Positions 19,054 through 27,650 of a stretch of DNA of 64,000 bases are shown here, piece by piece. The notes beneath the pieces are model-generated. The model made no database searches and was not told the origin of the DNA. It was given only the letters and a program-made list of their open reading frames with translations. Within the stretch, counting starts at the first letter, position 1; every line of letters begins with the position of its first letter. The stretch comes from Nocardiopsis sp. FR4 (lineage in GTDB: Bacteria; Actinomycetota; Actinomycetes; Streptosporangiales; Streptosporangiaceae), in the NCBI RefSeq assembly GCF_009830945.1, contig NZ_VWVV01000029.1, positions 1 to 64,000 on the forward strand. Reading direction: 5' to 3'. Both the position numbers and the translations under genes were made by a program.

Positions 19054-19431
19054 AGCGGGAGGTTCTTTTCACGCAGGTTGGGTTTCCTGCTTCGTCGCCG
19101 ATCGCCGACCCGAATCAACGGCAGGGGGCGGAAGGCCGCCCATCGGTCTCGCATCAGCTCCACAGACATCACTTTCCACCAGCCCGGCGGTAGGTCGGCC
19201 CAAGCATGGACTTCGCCCGCGCCGACGGACGCCAGGCTAGCACCGACCCCGGTGTGCTGTGCGGGTTTCGCGGTTCTGACGGCGGCTCCCCGACGTGCCC
19301 TCCCTGGCGCCGGCCGAGCGGATGGGGCCCGGCCCCGCCGAGGCGGTACCGCGACGGCTGTCGGACCGGCCCCTGATCCTCCGGAGCCGGTGAGGTCCGA
19401 CCGCGCGGGGGCCGGCCCCGTCGGCGTGGGG
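19054..19431. other. Non-coding spacer
   Basis: About 380 bases with no supported gene or RNA. It holds the promoter of the lipid kinase-helY unit at its left side and the 3' flank of the DUF397 gene at its right. Confidence 0.4.
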
Positions 19432-19851
19432 CTACTGCGAGACCCGACCGCCCTCGGCCTCCTCGCGCTGGCGGCGGCGGTACTCCTCCATCGCCTTGGG
19501 GGTGTTCAGCGGGGAGGGGACCCAGGCCACCTCGACGTCGACCTCACCGCGCTGGATACGGCGCTCCTCCTCGGTGAGGTACTCCTCCGGGATGTCGAAC
19601 TCACCGTCGCGGGCGCCCAGGACGAAGGCCTCCCACTCGGCGGGGGTGAAGAACAGGGTGCCCTTCTCGGGGGACTTGCCGTCGCGCACGGCCCGGAAGC
19701 CGTCGTCGAAGGTGGCGACCTCGACCACGGCCTCGGACTCCTCCTTGGACAGGGAGGACCGCATCCAGACCGCGTCCGTGGTGTCGTGCCACTTCTCGTT
19801 GCCCATGGCCTCGGGCGGGAGCTCCCGCTTGGCCTCGGCCTGCTCGCTCAT
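19432..19851 (-). CDS. DUF397 domain protein
   Basis: A 139-aa protein whose middle part (about residues 25-75: WMRSSLSKEE ... VEVATFDDGFRAVRDGKSP, then FTPAEWEAFVLGARDGEFD) is a DUF397 domain. DUF397 proteins are small actinobacterial proteins usually paired with XRE regulators; no such partner is adjacent here. The C-terminal ~60 residues are charged and form an extra tail. The start at 19851 is set by GAGGAAG upstream; the frame continues upstream but is Arg/Ala/Pro-rich. Confidence 0.8.
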   Translation of the reverse strand: MSEQAEAKRELPPEAMGNEKWHDTTDAVWMRSSLSKEESEAVVEVATFDDGFRAVRDGKSPEKGTLFFTPAEWEAFVLGARDGEFDIPEEYLTEEERRIQRGEVDVEVAWVPSPLNTPKAMEEYRRRQREEAEGGRVSQ

Positions 19852-20073
19852 CGCACTTCCTCTTCCCAACAACCGTCCTCGGCCGGGGGCCCCGGCCCGA
19901 CGGGGCCGCGCCGCCGACCGGCCCCGTCGGGCCGCGCGCACGAGGCCGGAGGCGGGCCGCCGAGCGGTCGCCGCGGGGGCGGTGCGGGTTCCACCGGGGG
20001 GCGGGGCACGCTGGACGCGCGGGCCCCGCGACGGGCGGCACCCACCGAACACACTAGCGTCTGCCGGCGCGGT

Positions 20074-20964
20074 TCAGATGCGTTTGCCGGACTCCTCGCC
20101 CACGTCGGGACCGTCCAGCGGAGAGGGCGTCTCGCCCAGATCGGAGGGGGTCTCGTCGAGGTCGGAGATCTGGTCGTCGTCCAGTTCCGCGTAGGGGTCG
20201 CGGCGCCGCCTGCGCCGGTCGTTGAGGAAGGCGAACAGCTCGGCCAGCTCGAACAGCACCACCAGCGGCACGGCCAGGGCCAGCATGGAGATCGGCTCGG
20301 CCGGGGTGATCACGGCCGCCACCAGGAAGGCGGAGAAGATGATGACCCGGCGCCACTTGACGATGGCCTCGTGCGGCAGGACCCCGGCGATGTTGAGCAG
20401 CACCACCAGCAGCGGCAGCACGAACCCCACACCGAACATGACCATCATGATGACCATGTAGTCCAGGTACTGGCCGATGGTGAGGAAGGTCAGCGCGTCC
20501 TCGGGCAGGAACCCGAAGAGCATGGTCAGCGCGTAGGAGGTGACGTAGTAGGCCAGGGCCGCGCCGACGGCGAACAGCAGGGCCGCCAGCGGTGCGAACA
20601 CGTAGGCGTAGCGCTTCTCGCGGGTGTGCAGGGCCGGGGCGACGAAGGCCCACAGCTGGTACAGCCAGAACGGCGCCGAGACGAGCGCGCCCACGAACAG
20701 CCACACCTTGAAGGCCACGAAGAAGGCGTCGAAGGGCCCGGTCACGATGAGCGAGCAGCCGTCGGCGTCGACCGCCTCGGACTCGGGCAGGGAGCAGTAG
20801 GGCGCCTTGAGGAACTCCCACACCTGGTCGTAGACCAGGTACCCGACCACGCAGCCCAGGGTGAGGGCGATCAGCGCCTTGGCCAGGCGGTTGCGCAGCT
20901 CGCGCATGTGGTCCATGAGCGGCATCCGGGCCTCGGGGTTGGCGGCCCGGCGTCGTGCCCTCAT
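20074..20964 (-). CDS. tatC: Sec-independent translocase subunit TatC
   Basis: A 296-aa integral membrane receptor of the twin-arginine translocase, which exports folded proteins. The N-terminal MPLMDHMRELRNRL, with the conserved Glu in the first cytosolic helix, and six membrane segments are visible, as is FGVGFVLPLLVVLLN. A highly charged C-terminal tail (DRRRRRRDPYAELDDDQ) extends ~55 residues. It is separated from tatA by about 255 bases, on the same strand. Confidence 0.96.
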   Translation of the reverse strand: MRARRRAANPEARMPLMDHMRELRNRLAKALIALTLGCVVGYLVYDQVWEFLKAPYCSLPESEAVDADGCSLIVTGPFDAFFVAFKVWLFVGALVSAPFWLYQLWAFVAPALHTREKRYAYVFAPLAALLFAVGAALAYYVTSYALTMLFGFLPEDALTFLTIGQYLDYMVIMMVMFGVGFVLPLLVVLLNIAGVLPHEAIVKWRRVIIFSAFLVAAVITPAEPISMLALAVPLVVLFELAELFAFLNDRRRRRRDPYAELDDDQISDLDETPSDLGETPSPLDGPDVGEESGKRI

Positions 20965-21220
20965 CGTGCGGTCACTCTTTCGTCTCCTTCACCCGCGCGG
21001 CTGGCTCGCACGGGTCCCGGCGTTCGGAGCGCGGCGGGGCGGCGCGCTGCCGGGCCCCCGCGCCGCACCGCGCCGGATTGCCGATGTGGTGGTGGGTCGC
21101 TCCCGGCCGGGCGGCCGCGCACGCCGCTGACGGAGTGCGCCGGTGCCGTGCGGGGTGGACGCCGCCCCGGCAGGGGCGACCGTCCGCGGGCCGCCGCCGT
21201 CGGTCGGCGGTCGCCGGGAA

Positions 21221-21547
21221 CTAGTTCCCGTAGGTGCGGTGCGTGGTCTCGCCGGACTCGTTGACGATGCGCTGGCCCGGGGGCAGCTGCGGGTAGCCCT
21301 GCTGCTGGGGCTGCTGCGGCTGCTGGGGCTCCGGAGCCGCGTTCTGCTGCGCGGAGGCCTGCTGGTTCTGCGCCCCGCCCGACTCCTGGCCGTCGTTGTC
21401 GTCGTCGATCAGGCCCTTGCTCTCGGCCTTGAGGATGCGCGCGCTGCGCCCCAGGGAGCGGGCCAGGTCCGGAAGCTTCTTGGCTCCGAACAGCAGCAGG
21501 GCCAGGATCACCAGGATGGCGATGGTAGGTCCGTTGAACGGTCCCAT
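21221..21547 (-). CDS. tatA: Sec-independent translocase subunit TatA
   Basis: A 108-aa pore-forming component of the twin-arginine translocase: a short N-terminal membrane helix (TIAILVILALLLFGAKKLPDL), an amphipathic helix with the conserved FG and LP, then a Gln/Pro-rich tail. The start ATG at 21547 has AGAGAGGT upstream. Transcribed toward tatC. Confidence 0.95.
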   Translation of the reverse strand: MGPFNGPTIAILVILALLLFGAKKLPDLARSLGRSARILKAESKGLIDDDNDGQESGGAQNQQASAQQNAAPEPQQPQQPQQQGYPQLPPGQRIVNESGETTHRTYGN

Positions 21548-21613
21548 GGTTCTACCTCTCTGTGGGGCGCGACCAAGCGCCTTCGATGGTACGCGCATTC
21601 GGACGCGGGGCCA

Positions 21614-21799
21614 TCATGTCCCCGCACCGCCGCGGCCGACGCGCTCACGAAGGTCGGCGCCGCTCGTGCGGAACTCCTCCGACGTCCGCGCCACGGCCGC
21701 CGACAGGGCGCCCGCCGCACGGCGCGCGCGCAGCGCGAGAACACCGAGAACGACGAGCCCGGCCACAACCGCACCGAACAGGACAACGAGGACGATCAC
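21614..21799 (-). CDS. Small membrane protein upstream of tatA
   Basis: A 61-aa peptide with one N-terminal membrane helix (IVLVVLFGAVVAGLVVLGVLAL) and a short basic/polar tail with helical character. Its place between pafBC and tatA, the GTG start and the non-shadow composition support a real gene. Function unknown. Confidence 0.6.
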   Translation of the reverse strand: MIVLVVLFGAVVAGLVVLGVLALRARRAAGALSAAVARTSEEFRTSGADLRERVGRGGAGT

Positions 21800-21859
21800 C
21801 CTTCAACCCTATCCCTTGTGACATGACCTCCACCTCGACCCCGGGTGAACGTCTGGGCC

Positions 21860-23908
21860 TCACTCGGGCGACGAAGCGGTCTCGACCAGTGTGGCGGAGG
21901 TTTGCTCGGCGCGGTAGTGCTCCAGGGTACGCCGGGCCTCGGCCCGCGCCTCCTCCGCGAGCGCCTCGGGAGCCGCCAGGCGCCCCTGCGGGCCCAACTG
22001 CAACGCCAGGCGCACCGCCCAGGCCGGAGCCGGGGTGCGCAGCGTGGCCCGCACCCCTCCCCCCGGCAGCTCGGCCACCGACTCGCACACGTAGTCCTCG
22101 GTCACCCAGCGGGCGGTGGGCTCCAGGTCCAGGACCACTTCGGCGTCGCGCTCCGAACGCTGGAGCACCCCGCCGGACAGGTCGCGGCGGCCCACCCCCT
22201 CGGGAACCTCGGCGGCGTAGGGCAGCACGGTCAGCTCCAGCACCCGGTCCAGGCGGAACAGCCGCACGTCGCGGCGCAGGTGGCAGTAACCCTCCAGGAA
22301 CGGGTAGCCGTCCTGGACCACCAGCCCCATGGGGTCCACGTCGCGCTCGGTGACCTGGTCCAGGTAGCCGGACAGGTAGCGCAGGTGCAGCCGCTGGCCC
22401 GCCGCCAGGGCTTCGGCGCAGCGGCGCTGGGTCTGGGCGACCTGCTCGTCACCCTCCAGGCGCACCTGCACCGAGTCGGCCAGGGAGCCCAGGGCCTCCC
22501 CCGCCGCGGAACGCAGCTTCTCCGCGACCCGCTTGAGCGCCCCGCCCTCCAGGCCCCCGGTCTCGGGCAGGGCCTCCAACAGGGACAGGCCCACGACCAG
22601 GCTGGCCGCCTCGTCCGCGGTCAGACGCAGCGGCTGCGCCAGGGTGTCGGCGTTGCCGATGATGATCTCGCCGGTCTCCCGGGCCGCGTCCAGGTCCACG
22701 TCGATCAGGTCCCCGGGGGTGTAGCCGGGCAGCCCGCACATCCACAGCAGGCTGAGGTCGGCCACCACCTGCTTCTCCGTGAGCCCGAAGTGGCGGGCCA
22801 CCTCCGGGACCCGCACGTCCTGGCCCAGGGCGTAGGGGACCAGCATGAGCAGGCGGCGCAGCTGGTCGGCCGAGCGCGGGCCGCGCGCCGGGGCCTCCGC
22901 GCCCCGGGGCGCGCCGGAGGCGGGCACCGCACCGGCCGCGGGGGCCTCGGCTGTGGCGCGCAGGTGGGCGACCATGGCCCGGCGAGCCTCGGCGGGCTCG
23001 ACGATGACCGCGCGCGAACCGAAGGAGGCCACCCGCCGCACGAGGTCGGAGGTGTCGGCGTAGGGGTAGCTCAGGGTGTCCCAGCCGCCCCCGGCGCTGT
23101 CGCGCTCACCGGGCACCACCCGCAGGGCGCCCCGGCGCAGGGCGTGCGCGGAGTCGGTGCGCACCCGCAGTACGGCGGTGCGCTCGGGTTCGGCCCGGTG
23201 CCCCGCCACCACGGAGCGCAGGTCCACCCCCTCGGGGACGACCACGTCGGGGCCGCCGCGCAGAACGCTCACCTCACCCCGGATCCGGCCCAGGCGGAAG
23301 ACCCGGCGGGCCCGGCGGTGGCGGTCGTGGCCGACCACGTACCAGTGGCCGCGCAGGTTGACGATGCCCCACGGCTCGATCTCCCGCCGCTGCGCGGTGG
23401 TCTCCCCGGGCTTGAGGTAGTCGAAGGAGATGGGGCGACGGTCGCGCACGGCCTGCCAGACCGGACCGAAGGCGGGCTCGTCGGTGCGCATCGCGGGGGT
23501 CAGGCCGGGAGCGGCCTCGCTGTCCACGGGGACCCCGGCGGAGCGGAGCTTGAACAGGGCGTTGGCCGCCGCCTCCCCCAGGGAGGCGTGCCGCCAGGCG
23601 CGGGCGGCCAGGCCCAGGACCAGGGCCTCGTCCGGCAGCAGGTGGATCTCGGGCAGCTCGTAGTCCGAGCGGGAGATGCGGTAGCCCTCCTCGCCGCTGA
23701 AGGCGTCGCCGGCGCCGACCTCGATCGGGATGCCGCTGTCCCGAAGTTCGCGCTTGTCGCGCTCGAACATGCGCTTGAAGGCGGACTCGGTCTCGGCCTC
23801 GGCGTAGCCGTACACCGTCTGCCTGATCTCCTGCGCGGTCAGGTGGCGGCGCGTGGACAACAGGCAGATGACGAGGTTGAGCTGTCGTTCCGTCTTCCTG
23901 CGCGACAT
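21860..23908 (-). CDS. pafBC: PafB-PafC fusion, WYL-domain DNA-damage regulator
   Basis: A 682-aa fusion of the two WYL-domain regulators usually encoded as pafB and pafC. Each half has an N-terminal winged helix (RRKTERQLNLVICLLSTRR ... AQEIRQTV; and RSADQLRRLLMLVPYALGQ ... VPEVARHFG near 345), a WYL domain (HWYVVGHDRHRRARRVFRLGRI in the first, a second copy near 520-580) and a WCX tail. PafBC activates LexA-independent DNA-damage genes in mycobacteria. The start at 23908 (MSRRKTERQ) matches known PafB; the frame upstream is unrelated. Natural pafBC fusions exist in some actinobacteria. Confidence 0.92.
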   Translation of the reverse strand: MSRRKTERQLNLVICLLSTRRHLTAQEIRQTVYGYAEAETESAFKRMFERDKRELRDSGIPIEVGAGDAFSGEEGYRISRSDYELPEIHLLPDEALVLGLAARAWRHASLGEAAANALFKLRSAGVPVDSEAAPGLTPAMRTDEPAFGPVWQAVRDRRPISFDYLKPGETTAQRREIEPWGIVNLRGHWYVVGHDRHRRARRVFRLGRIRGEVSVLRGGPDVVVPEGVDLRSVVAGHRAEPERTAVLRVRTDSAHALRRGALRVVPGERDSAGGGWDTLSYPYADTSDLVRRVASFGSRAVIVEPAEARRAMVAHLRATAEAPAAGAVPASGAPRGAEAPARGPRSADQLRRLLMLVPYALGQDVRVPEVARHFGLTEKQVVADLSLLWMCGLPGYTPGDLIDVDLDAARETGEIIIGNADTLAQPLRLTADEAASLVVGLSLLEALPETGGLEGGALKRVAEKLRSAAGEALGSLADSVQVRLEGDEQVAQTQRRCAEALAAGQRLHLRYLSGYLDQVTERDVDPMGLVVQDGYPFLEGYCHLRRDVRLFRLDRVLELTVLPYAAEVPEGVGRRDLSGGVLQRSERDAEVVLDLEPTARWVTEDYVCESVAELPGGGVRATLRTPAPAWAVRLALQLGPQGRLAAPEALAEEARAEARRTLEHYRAEQTSATLVETASSPE

Positions 23909-23999
23909 CGTGCGCACCCTTCTCGCCCGTGGTGGATGTACCGGCGCGCTGGGCGCGTCGTCCCGCGGCCGGTTCAGCAACGACGGTACCGTGCCCCTC

Positions 24000-25073
24000 A
24001 TGATCCGGTGGCGTCGCGGCGAAGTCCGTCAGATCCTCCCCTCCTGGCCGGGAGTCGTCCAGTGCGTGGTGGACGTGGAGTCCCCCGGCGGCGCGGTCTG
24101 CCGGGCGCTGGCCTACACCCGCCTGGTGGGCTCACCCCGGGTCGGCGACACCGTACTGCTCAACACCGGCGCCTTGGACCTGGGGTTGGGCACGGGCGGC
24201 TACGCGCTGGTCGTGGCCCTCCCCGACCGCCTGCCCGAGGACCCCGAGGGCCCCGGGCACCTGGTCAAGGCCCGCTACACGCCGTTGCAGGCGGCCGTGC
24301 TGGGCGCCGACGAACAGGGCTCCCCCCACCACGAGGTGCTGCGCTCCGCCGAGGGCGTGGAGGGCATGCCCGTGGTGGTGGCCGACCTGCACTCGGCGCT
24401 GCCCGCCGTACTGGCCGGAGTGCGCGAGCGACACCCCGGGGCGCGGATCGTGTACGTCATGCTGGACGGCGGAGCGCTGCCCGCGGCCTTCTCCCGCCTG
24501 GTGGGGACACTACGCGAGGAAGGGCTGCTGGCGGGCTGCGTGACCACCGGCCAGTCCTTCGGCGGCGACCTGGAGGCGGTGACCGTGCACTCCGGGCTGC
24601 TGGCCGCTCGGCACGTGCTGGACGCGGACGCGGCCGTGGTGTGCCAGGGCCCGGGCAACCTGGGAACCGGCACCCCGTGGGGGTTCTCGGGGGTCTCCTG
24701 CGGCGAGGCGGTGAACGCGGTGTGCGCGCTGGGCGGGCTCCCGGTGGCCTCGCTGAGGGTGAGCGAGGCCGACCCGCGCGAGCGGCACCGGGGGGTGTCC
24801 CACCACAGCCTGACCGCCTACGGGCGGGTGGCCCTGGCCCGCGCACAGGTGGTCGTGCCGCTGCTGCCGGGCGTGTTCGGCGAACGCGTGCGCATCCAGG
24901 CCCGGGCCCTCCGAGCCCGGCACGACCTGGTGGAGGTGGCGGTGGACGGGCTGGAGGAGGCGGTGCGGGCGCTGCCCGTGAAGGTGTCCACCATGGGCCG
25001 GGGTCTGGAGGAGGACCGGGCGGCGTTCCTGAGCGCCGCCGCGGCGGGCCGCCACGCGGCCGCGTGCCTCTGA
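24000..25073 (+). CDS. DUF3866 family protein
   Basis: A 357-aa protein of the DUF3866 family, regularly found beside paf genes in actinobacteria. Visible features: IRWRRGEV at the start, YTRLVGSPRVGDTVLLNT, then a Gly-rich region with VYVMLDGGALPAAFS and CQGPGNLGTGTPWGFSG. No catalytic motif is known to me. It is divergent from pafBC with about 90 bases between starts, so they may share a regulatory region. Confidence 0.85.
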   Translation: MIRWRRGEVRQILPSWPGVVQCVVDVESPGGAVCRALAYTRLVGSPRVGDTVLLNTGALDLGLGTGGYALVVALPDRLPEDPEGPGHLVKARYTPLQAAVLGADEQGSPHHEVLRSAEGVEGMPVVVADLHSALPAVLAGVRERHPGARIVYVMLDGGALPAAFSRLVGTLREEGLLAGCVTTGQSFGGDLEAVTVHSGLLAARHVLDADAAVVCQGPGNLGTGTPWGFSGVSCGEAVNAVCALGGLPVASLRVSEADPRERHRGVSHHSLTAYGRVALARAQVVVPLLPGVFGERVRIQARALRARHDLVEVAVDGLEEAVRALPVKVSTMGRGLEEDRAAFLSAAAAGRHAAACL

Positions 25074-25113
25074 CGGCGTCCCCCGCTCCGGTCAGCGCAC
25101 CCCCGGAGCCGGA

Positions 25114-26232
25114 TCAGCGCTGGTCCGCCGGACTGGGGTCGCCCGTCACGGCACCGGGGTCCGGGGCGGGCTCGACGGCGGGCTCCCCCTCCGCGGCCGG
25201 GGCCGGTTCGGTCTCCTGCGGGGACTCCGCGGCGCCCCTGGCCGCGGGCACGGCACCGGGGGCCGGAGAGCGCCGGGTGCCCTCCAGCATGTACGGCGAG
25301 GGCTCGTCGAAGAAGGCCCCCGGCCGGAACATGGGCAGCGAAGCCGGATCGGCGCGCACCCCCTCGTCCACCCGCAGCGCCTCGGGCACGAACACCGTCC
25401 CGTCACCGCAGGCGACTCCCCACCGGCGCCCCTGCCCCACCGCCACCACCTGGCCGGGCGCCCCGCCGGGGATCCGGTCGGTCAGGCGCCCCGCGCACAG
25501 GGTGATCCGCGCCCCGCCGAACATCGCGAACGCCCCCGGGTAGGGGTCGGCGAGCGCGCGCACCATCCGGTCCACGTCGCCGCCCGCGGCGGTGAGGTCG
25601 AGCTGGCCGTCGCTGGGGCGCCGGCGCGGCCACACCGAGCCGTGGCCGCTCTGCGGGCGGCGGGGCGCGGTGCCCGCCAGGAGTCCGTCCAGGTGGCGCA
25701 CGAGCAGCTCCGACTGCAGCTGGCCGACCCGTTCGTAGAGCGCGGTGGCGGTGGCGTCGGGGGCCACGTCGAACCACGCCTGGTCCACGATGTCCCCGGT
25801 TCCCGGCTCCCCGCCCAGGTGGTACAGGGTCACGGCGCTGGAGCGCATACCGCGCAGGATGGTCCAGGGGATGGGCGCCCAACCGCGCCCGACCGGCAGC
25901 GGCGCGGGATGCAGGGCCACCCCGCCCAGCGTCAGCGAGGAGACCAGGGGGACGGGAACCGGCTGCGACCAGCCCGCCACGACCAGCAGGTCGACGCCGT
26001 GCTCGGCCAGGGCCCGGCGCACCTCCTCGGTGTCCAGGTCGGCGGCGCGCAGGTGCGGCACGTCGTACTGGCGGGCGAGGGCCTCGAAGTCGAGGTAGCC
26101 CGAGCGGTGCGCGAACTCGGCCGGGTAGGACACCACCAGGCCCGGCGGACGCCCCTGTGCGCACAGGTCCTCCAGCGCCGGAGCGCCCAGGCCCAGTCCG
26201 GACACGTAGCAGTAGCGTCGCCGATCCGCCAT
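25114..26232 (-). CDS. Formyltransferase-fold protein lacking the catalytic Asn
   Basis: A 372-aa protein with an N-terminal formyltransferase domain like methionyl-tRNA formyltransferase or ArnA (LLVVAGWSQPVP, LHPAPLPVGRGWAPIPWTIL, GTGDIVDQ) and a C-terminal OB-like domain (about residues 215-300). Catalysis normally needs Asn-x-His...Asp; here the segment reads VALHPAPLP, so His is kept but Asn is Ala, and the Asp in GTGDIV is kept. The last ~70 residues are a Pro/Ala/Glu-rich tail. The enzyme may be altered or inactive. The ATG at 26232 is chosen over an upstream frame extension. Confidence 0.8.
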   Translation of the reverse strand: MADRRRYCYVSGLGLGAPALEDLCAQGRPPGLVVSYPAEFAHRSGYLDFEALARQYDVPHLRAADLDTEEVRRALAEHGVDLLVVAGWSQPVPVPLVSSLTLGGVALHPAPLPVGRGWAPIPWTILRGMRSSAVTLYHLGGEPGTGDIVDQAWFDVAPDATATALYERVGQLQSELLVRHLDGLLAGTAPRRPQSGHGSVWPRRRPSDGQLDLTAAGGDVDRMVRALADPYPGAFAMFGGARITLCAGRLTDRIPGGAPGQVVAVGQGRRWGVACGDGTVFVPEALRVDEGVRADPASLPMFRPGAFFDEPSPYMLEGTRRSPAPGAVPAARGAAESPQETEPAPAAEGEPAVEPAPDPGAVTGDPSPADQR

Positions 26233-26348
26233 CAGCTCCCCCTCACCGGCTACCGATGCCTCGACTCTACGCAGCGGCCGGTGACCGACAGCGGAAGGCG
26301 CGAAGGTGTGTCTGGACACGGAGAGCGACGAACCGGAAAAGGGCCGGG

Positions 26349-26375
26349 CCCCGTGGAGGGGACTCCTCCACGGGG
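26349..26375 (-). terminator. Terminator after FKBP gene
   Basis: CCCCGTGGAG (26349-26358) pairs perfectly with CTCCACGGGG (26366-26375), 30-60 bases downstream of the FKBP stop on the minus strand. Confidence 0.75.
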
Positions 26376-26406
26376 GCTCCGGTGCTCTTCGGGCAACGCG
26401 CAGGCG

Positions 26407-27507
26407 CTACTCCTGGCTGTCGCCGCCCTCCTCCGCGGTCTCCTCCGCGGCCGGGTCGGCCTCCTCCTCGGAGGGCTCCTCCTCGGCTGGCGGCGGGTTG
26501 TCGTAGGCGCCCAGCACGTCGACGACGAAGACCAGGGTTCCGGCCGGGGCGCCCCCGGTCTCCTCCTCCGTCTCGCCGTAGGCCATGTCACCGGGCACGA
26601 CCAGCAGCAGGCGGCTGCCGACCTTCTGGCCGACGATGCCCTCGTCCCAGCCCTGGATCACCGCGCCCGCGCCGATCGTGGTGTCGAAGGGGTCGCCGCC
26701 GCGGCTCCACGTGGAGTCGAACACCTCGTGGTCGCCGTTCTCGTCGGCCTCCCAGCGCACACCGGTGTACTGGACGACGACCTGCTGGCCCTCCTCCACC
26801 TCGGCGCCGTTGCCCTCGATGAGCGGAACGACCTCCAGCTCCTCGGGCGGGTCGGTGTCGGGGATCTCGATGACGGGCTCGCTGTGCCCCTCCTGGGTCA
26901 CCTCCGGCAGGCCGTCGCCGCCGTTGGAGGTCTGCTCCCCGGGCACGACCGCACCCTTGTTGAAGCGGTCCATGAGGTCGATGACCAGGACGCTGGCGCC
27001 CTCGGGGGCCTCCTGCCCCGTCGCCTCGGCCTGCTGGCGCTCCTCCTCCGTCATCGGCGGGAAGACGTACACCGCCCGACTGCCGACGGGCTGGTTGACC
27101 AGCACGTCACCGATCTGCTCGGGCAGCTGCTCCATGCGGATCAGGTCCGGGGCACCGGTCTCGTAGCTGGACTGGCCCTCCACGGCCTCGCCCTCGCCGG
27201 GCCCGGTCCACTGGTACTGGACGACGTTGGCGATGAGCAGGTCGTCGGCGCGCACCAGCTCGTCCTCGCCGGAACCCGTGTTGACGACACCCGAGATCTC
27301 CTCCTCCGGCGGCTCGATGTCGGGGAAGGAGATCTCCGGCTCCTCGCCGACCTCCCCGGTGACGGTGGGAAGGCGCGGGTCCAACTGCTCCTCACCCATA
27401 CGCAGGAAGGCGGGGGTACGCCACTCCTCGGGGATGTTCGAGCAGCTGGAGACCGCCAGGGCGATGGCGGTCAGCGGCACCGCGAGGGCGGCAGCACGTC
27501 GGTGCAT
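26407..27507 (-). CDS. FKBP-type peptidyl-prolyl isomerase lipoprotein
   Basis: A 366-aa exported lipoprotein. The signal peptide ends in the lipobox AVSSC (Cys22). Two FKBP-like domains follow: a degenerate one at about 80-170 and a canonical one at about 230-325 (VVVQYTGVRWE, FDSTWSRGG, VIQGWDEGIVGQKVGSRLLLVVP). The C-terminus is a long acidic tail. It should assist folding of exported proteins at the cell surface. GAGG precedes the ATG. It follows pafA on the same strand after about 140 bases, as in other actinobacteria. Confidence 0.92.
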   Translation of the reverse strand: MHRRAAALAVPLTAIALAVSSCSNIPEEWRTPAFLRMGEEQLDPRLPTVTGEVGEEPEISFPDIEPPEEEISGVVNTGSGEDELVRADDLLIANVVQYQWTGPGEGEAVEGQSSYETGAPDLIRMEQLPEQIGDVLVNQPVGSRAVYVFPPMTEEERQQAEATGQEAPEGASVLVIDLMDRFNKGAVVPGEQTSNGGDGLPEVTQEGHSEPVIEIPDTDPPEELEVVPLIEGNGAEVEEGQQVVVQYTGVRWEADENGDHEVFDSTWSRGGDPFDTTIGAGAVIQGWDEGIVGQKVGSRLLLVVPGDMAYGETEEETGGAPAGTLVFVVDVLGAYDNPPPAEEEPSEEEADPAAEETAEEGGDSQE

Positions 27508-27650
27508 GGGTCACAACCTCTGATTTCCGGCTTAGGACAGGGTCACACTACCGAAAAGTAAGGCCGTAACCACCCCCCGGAACCCCGCGAACACCACCGC
27601 CCCACCGCGGGCCCCGCGCCGCCGGGCGGGGGGCCGCACGGAGCGACGGG

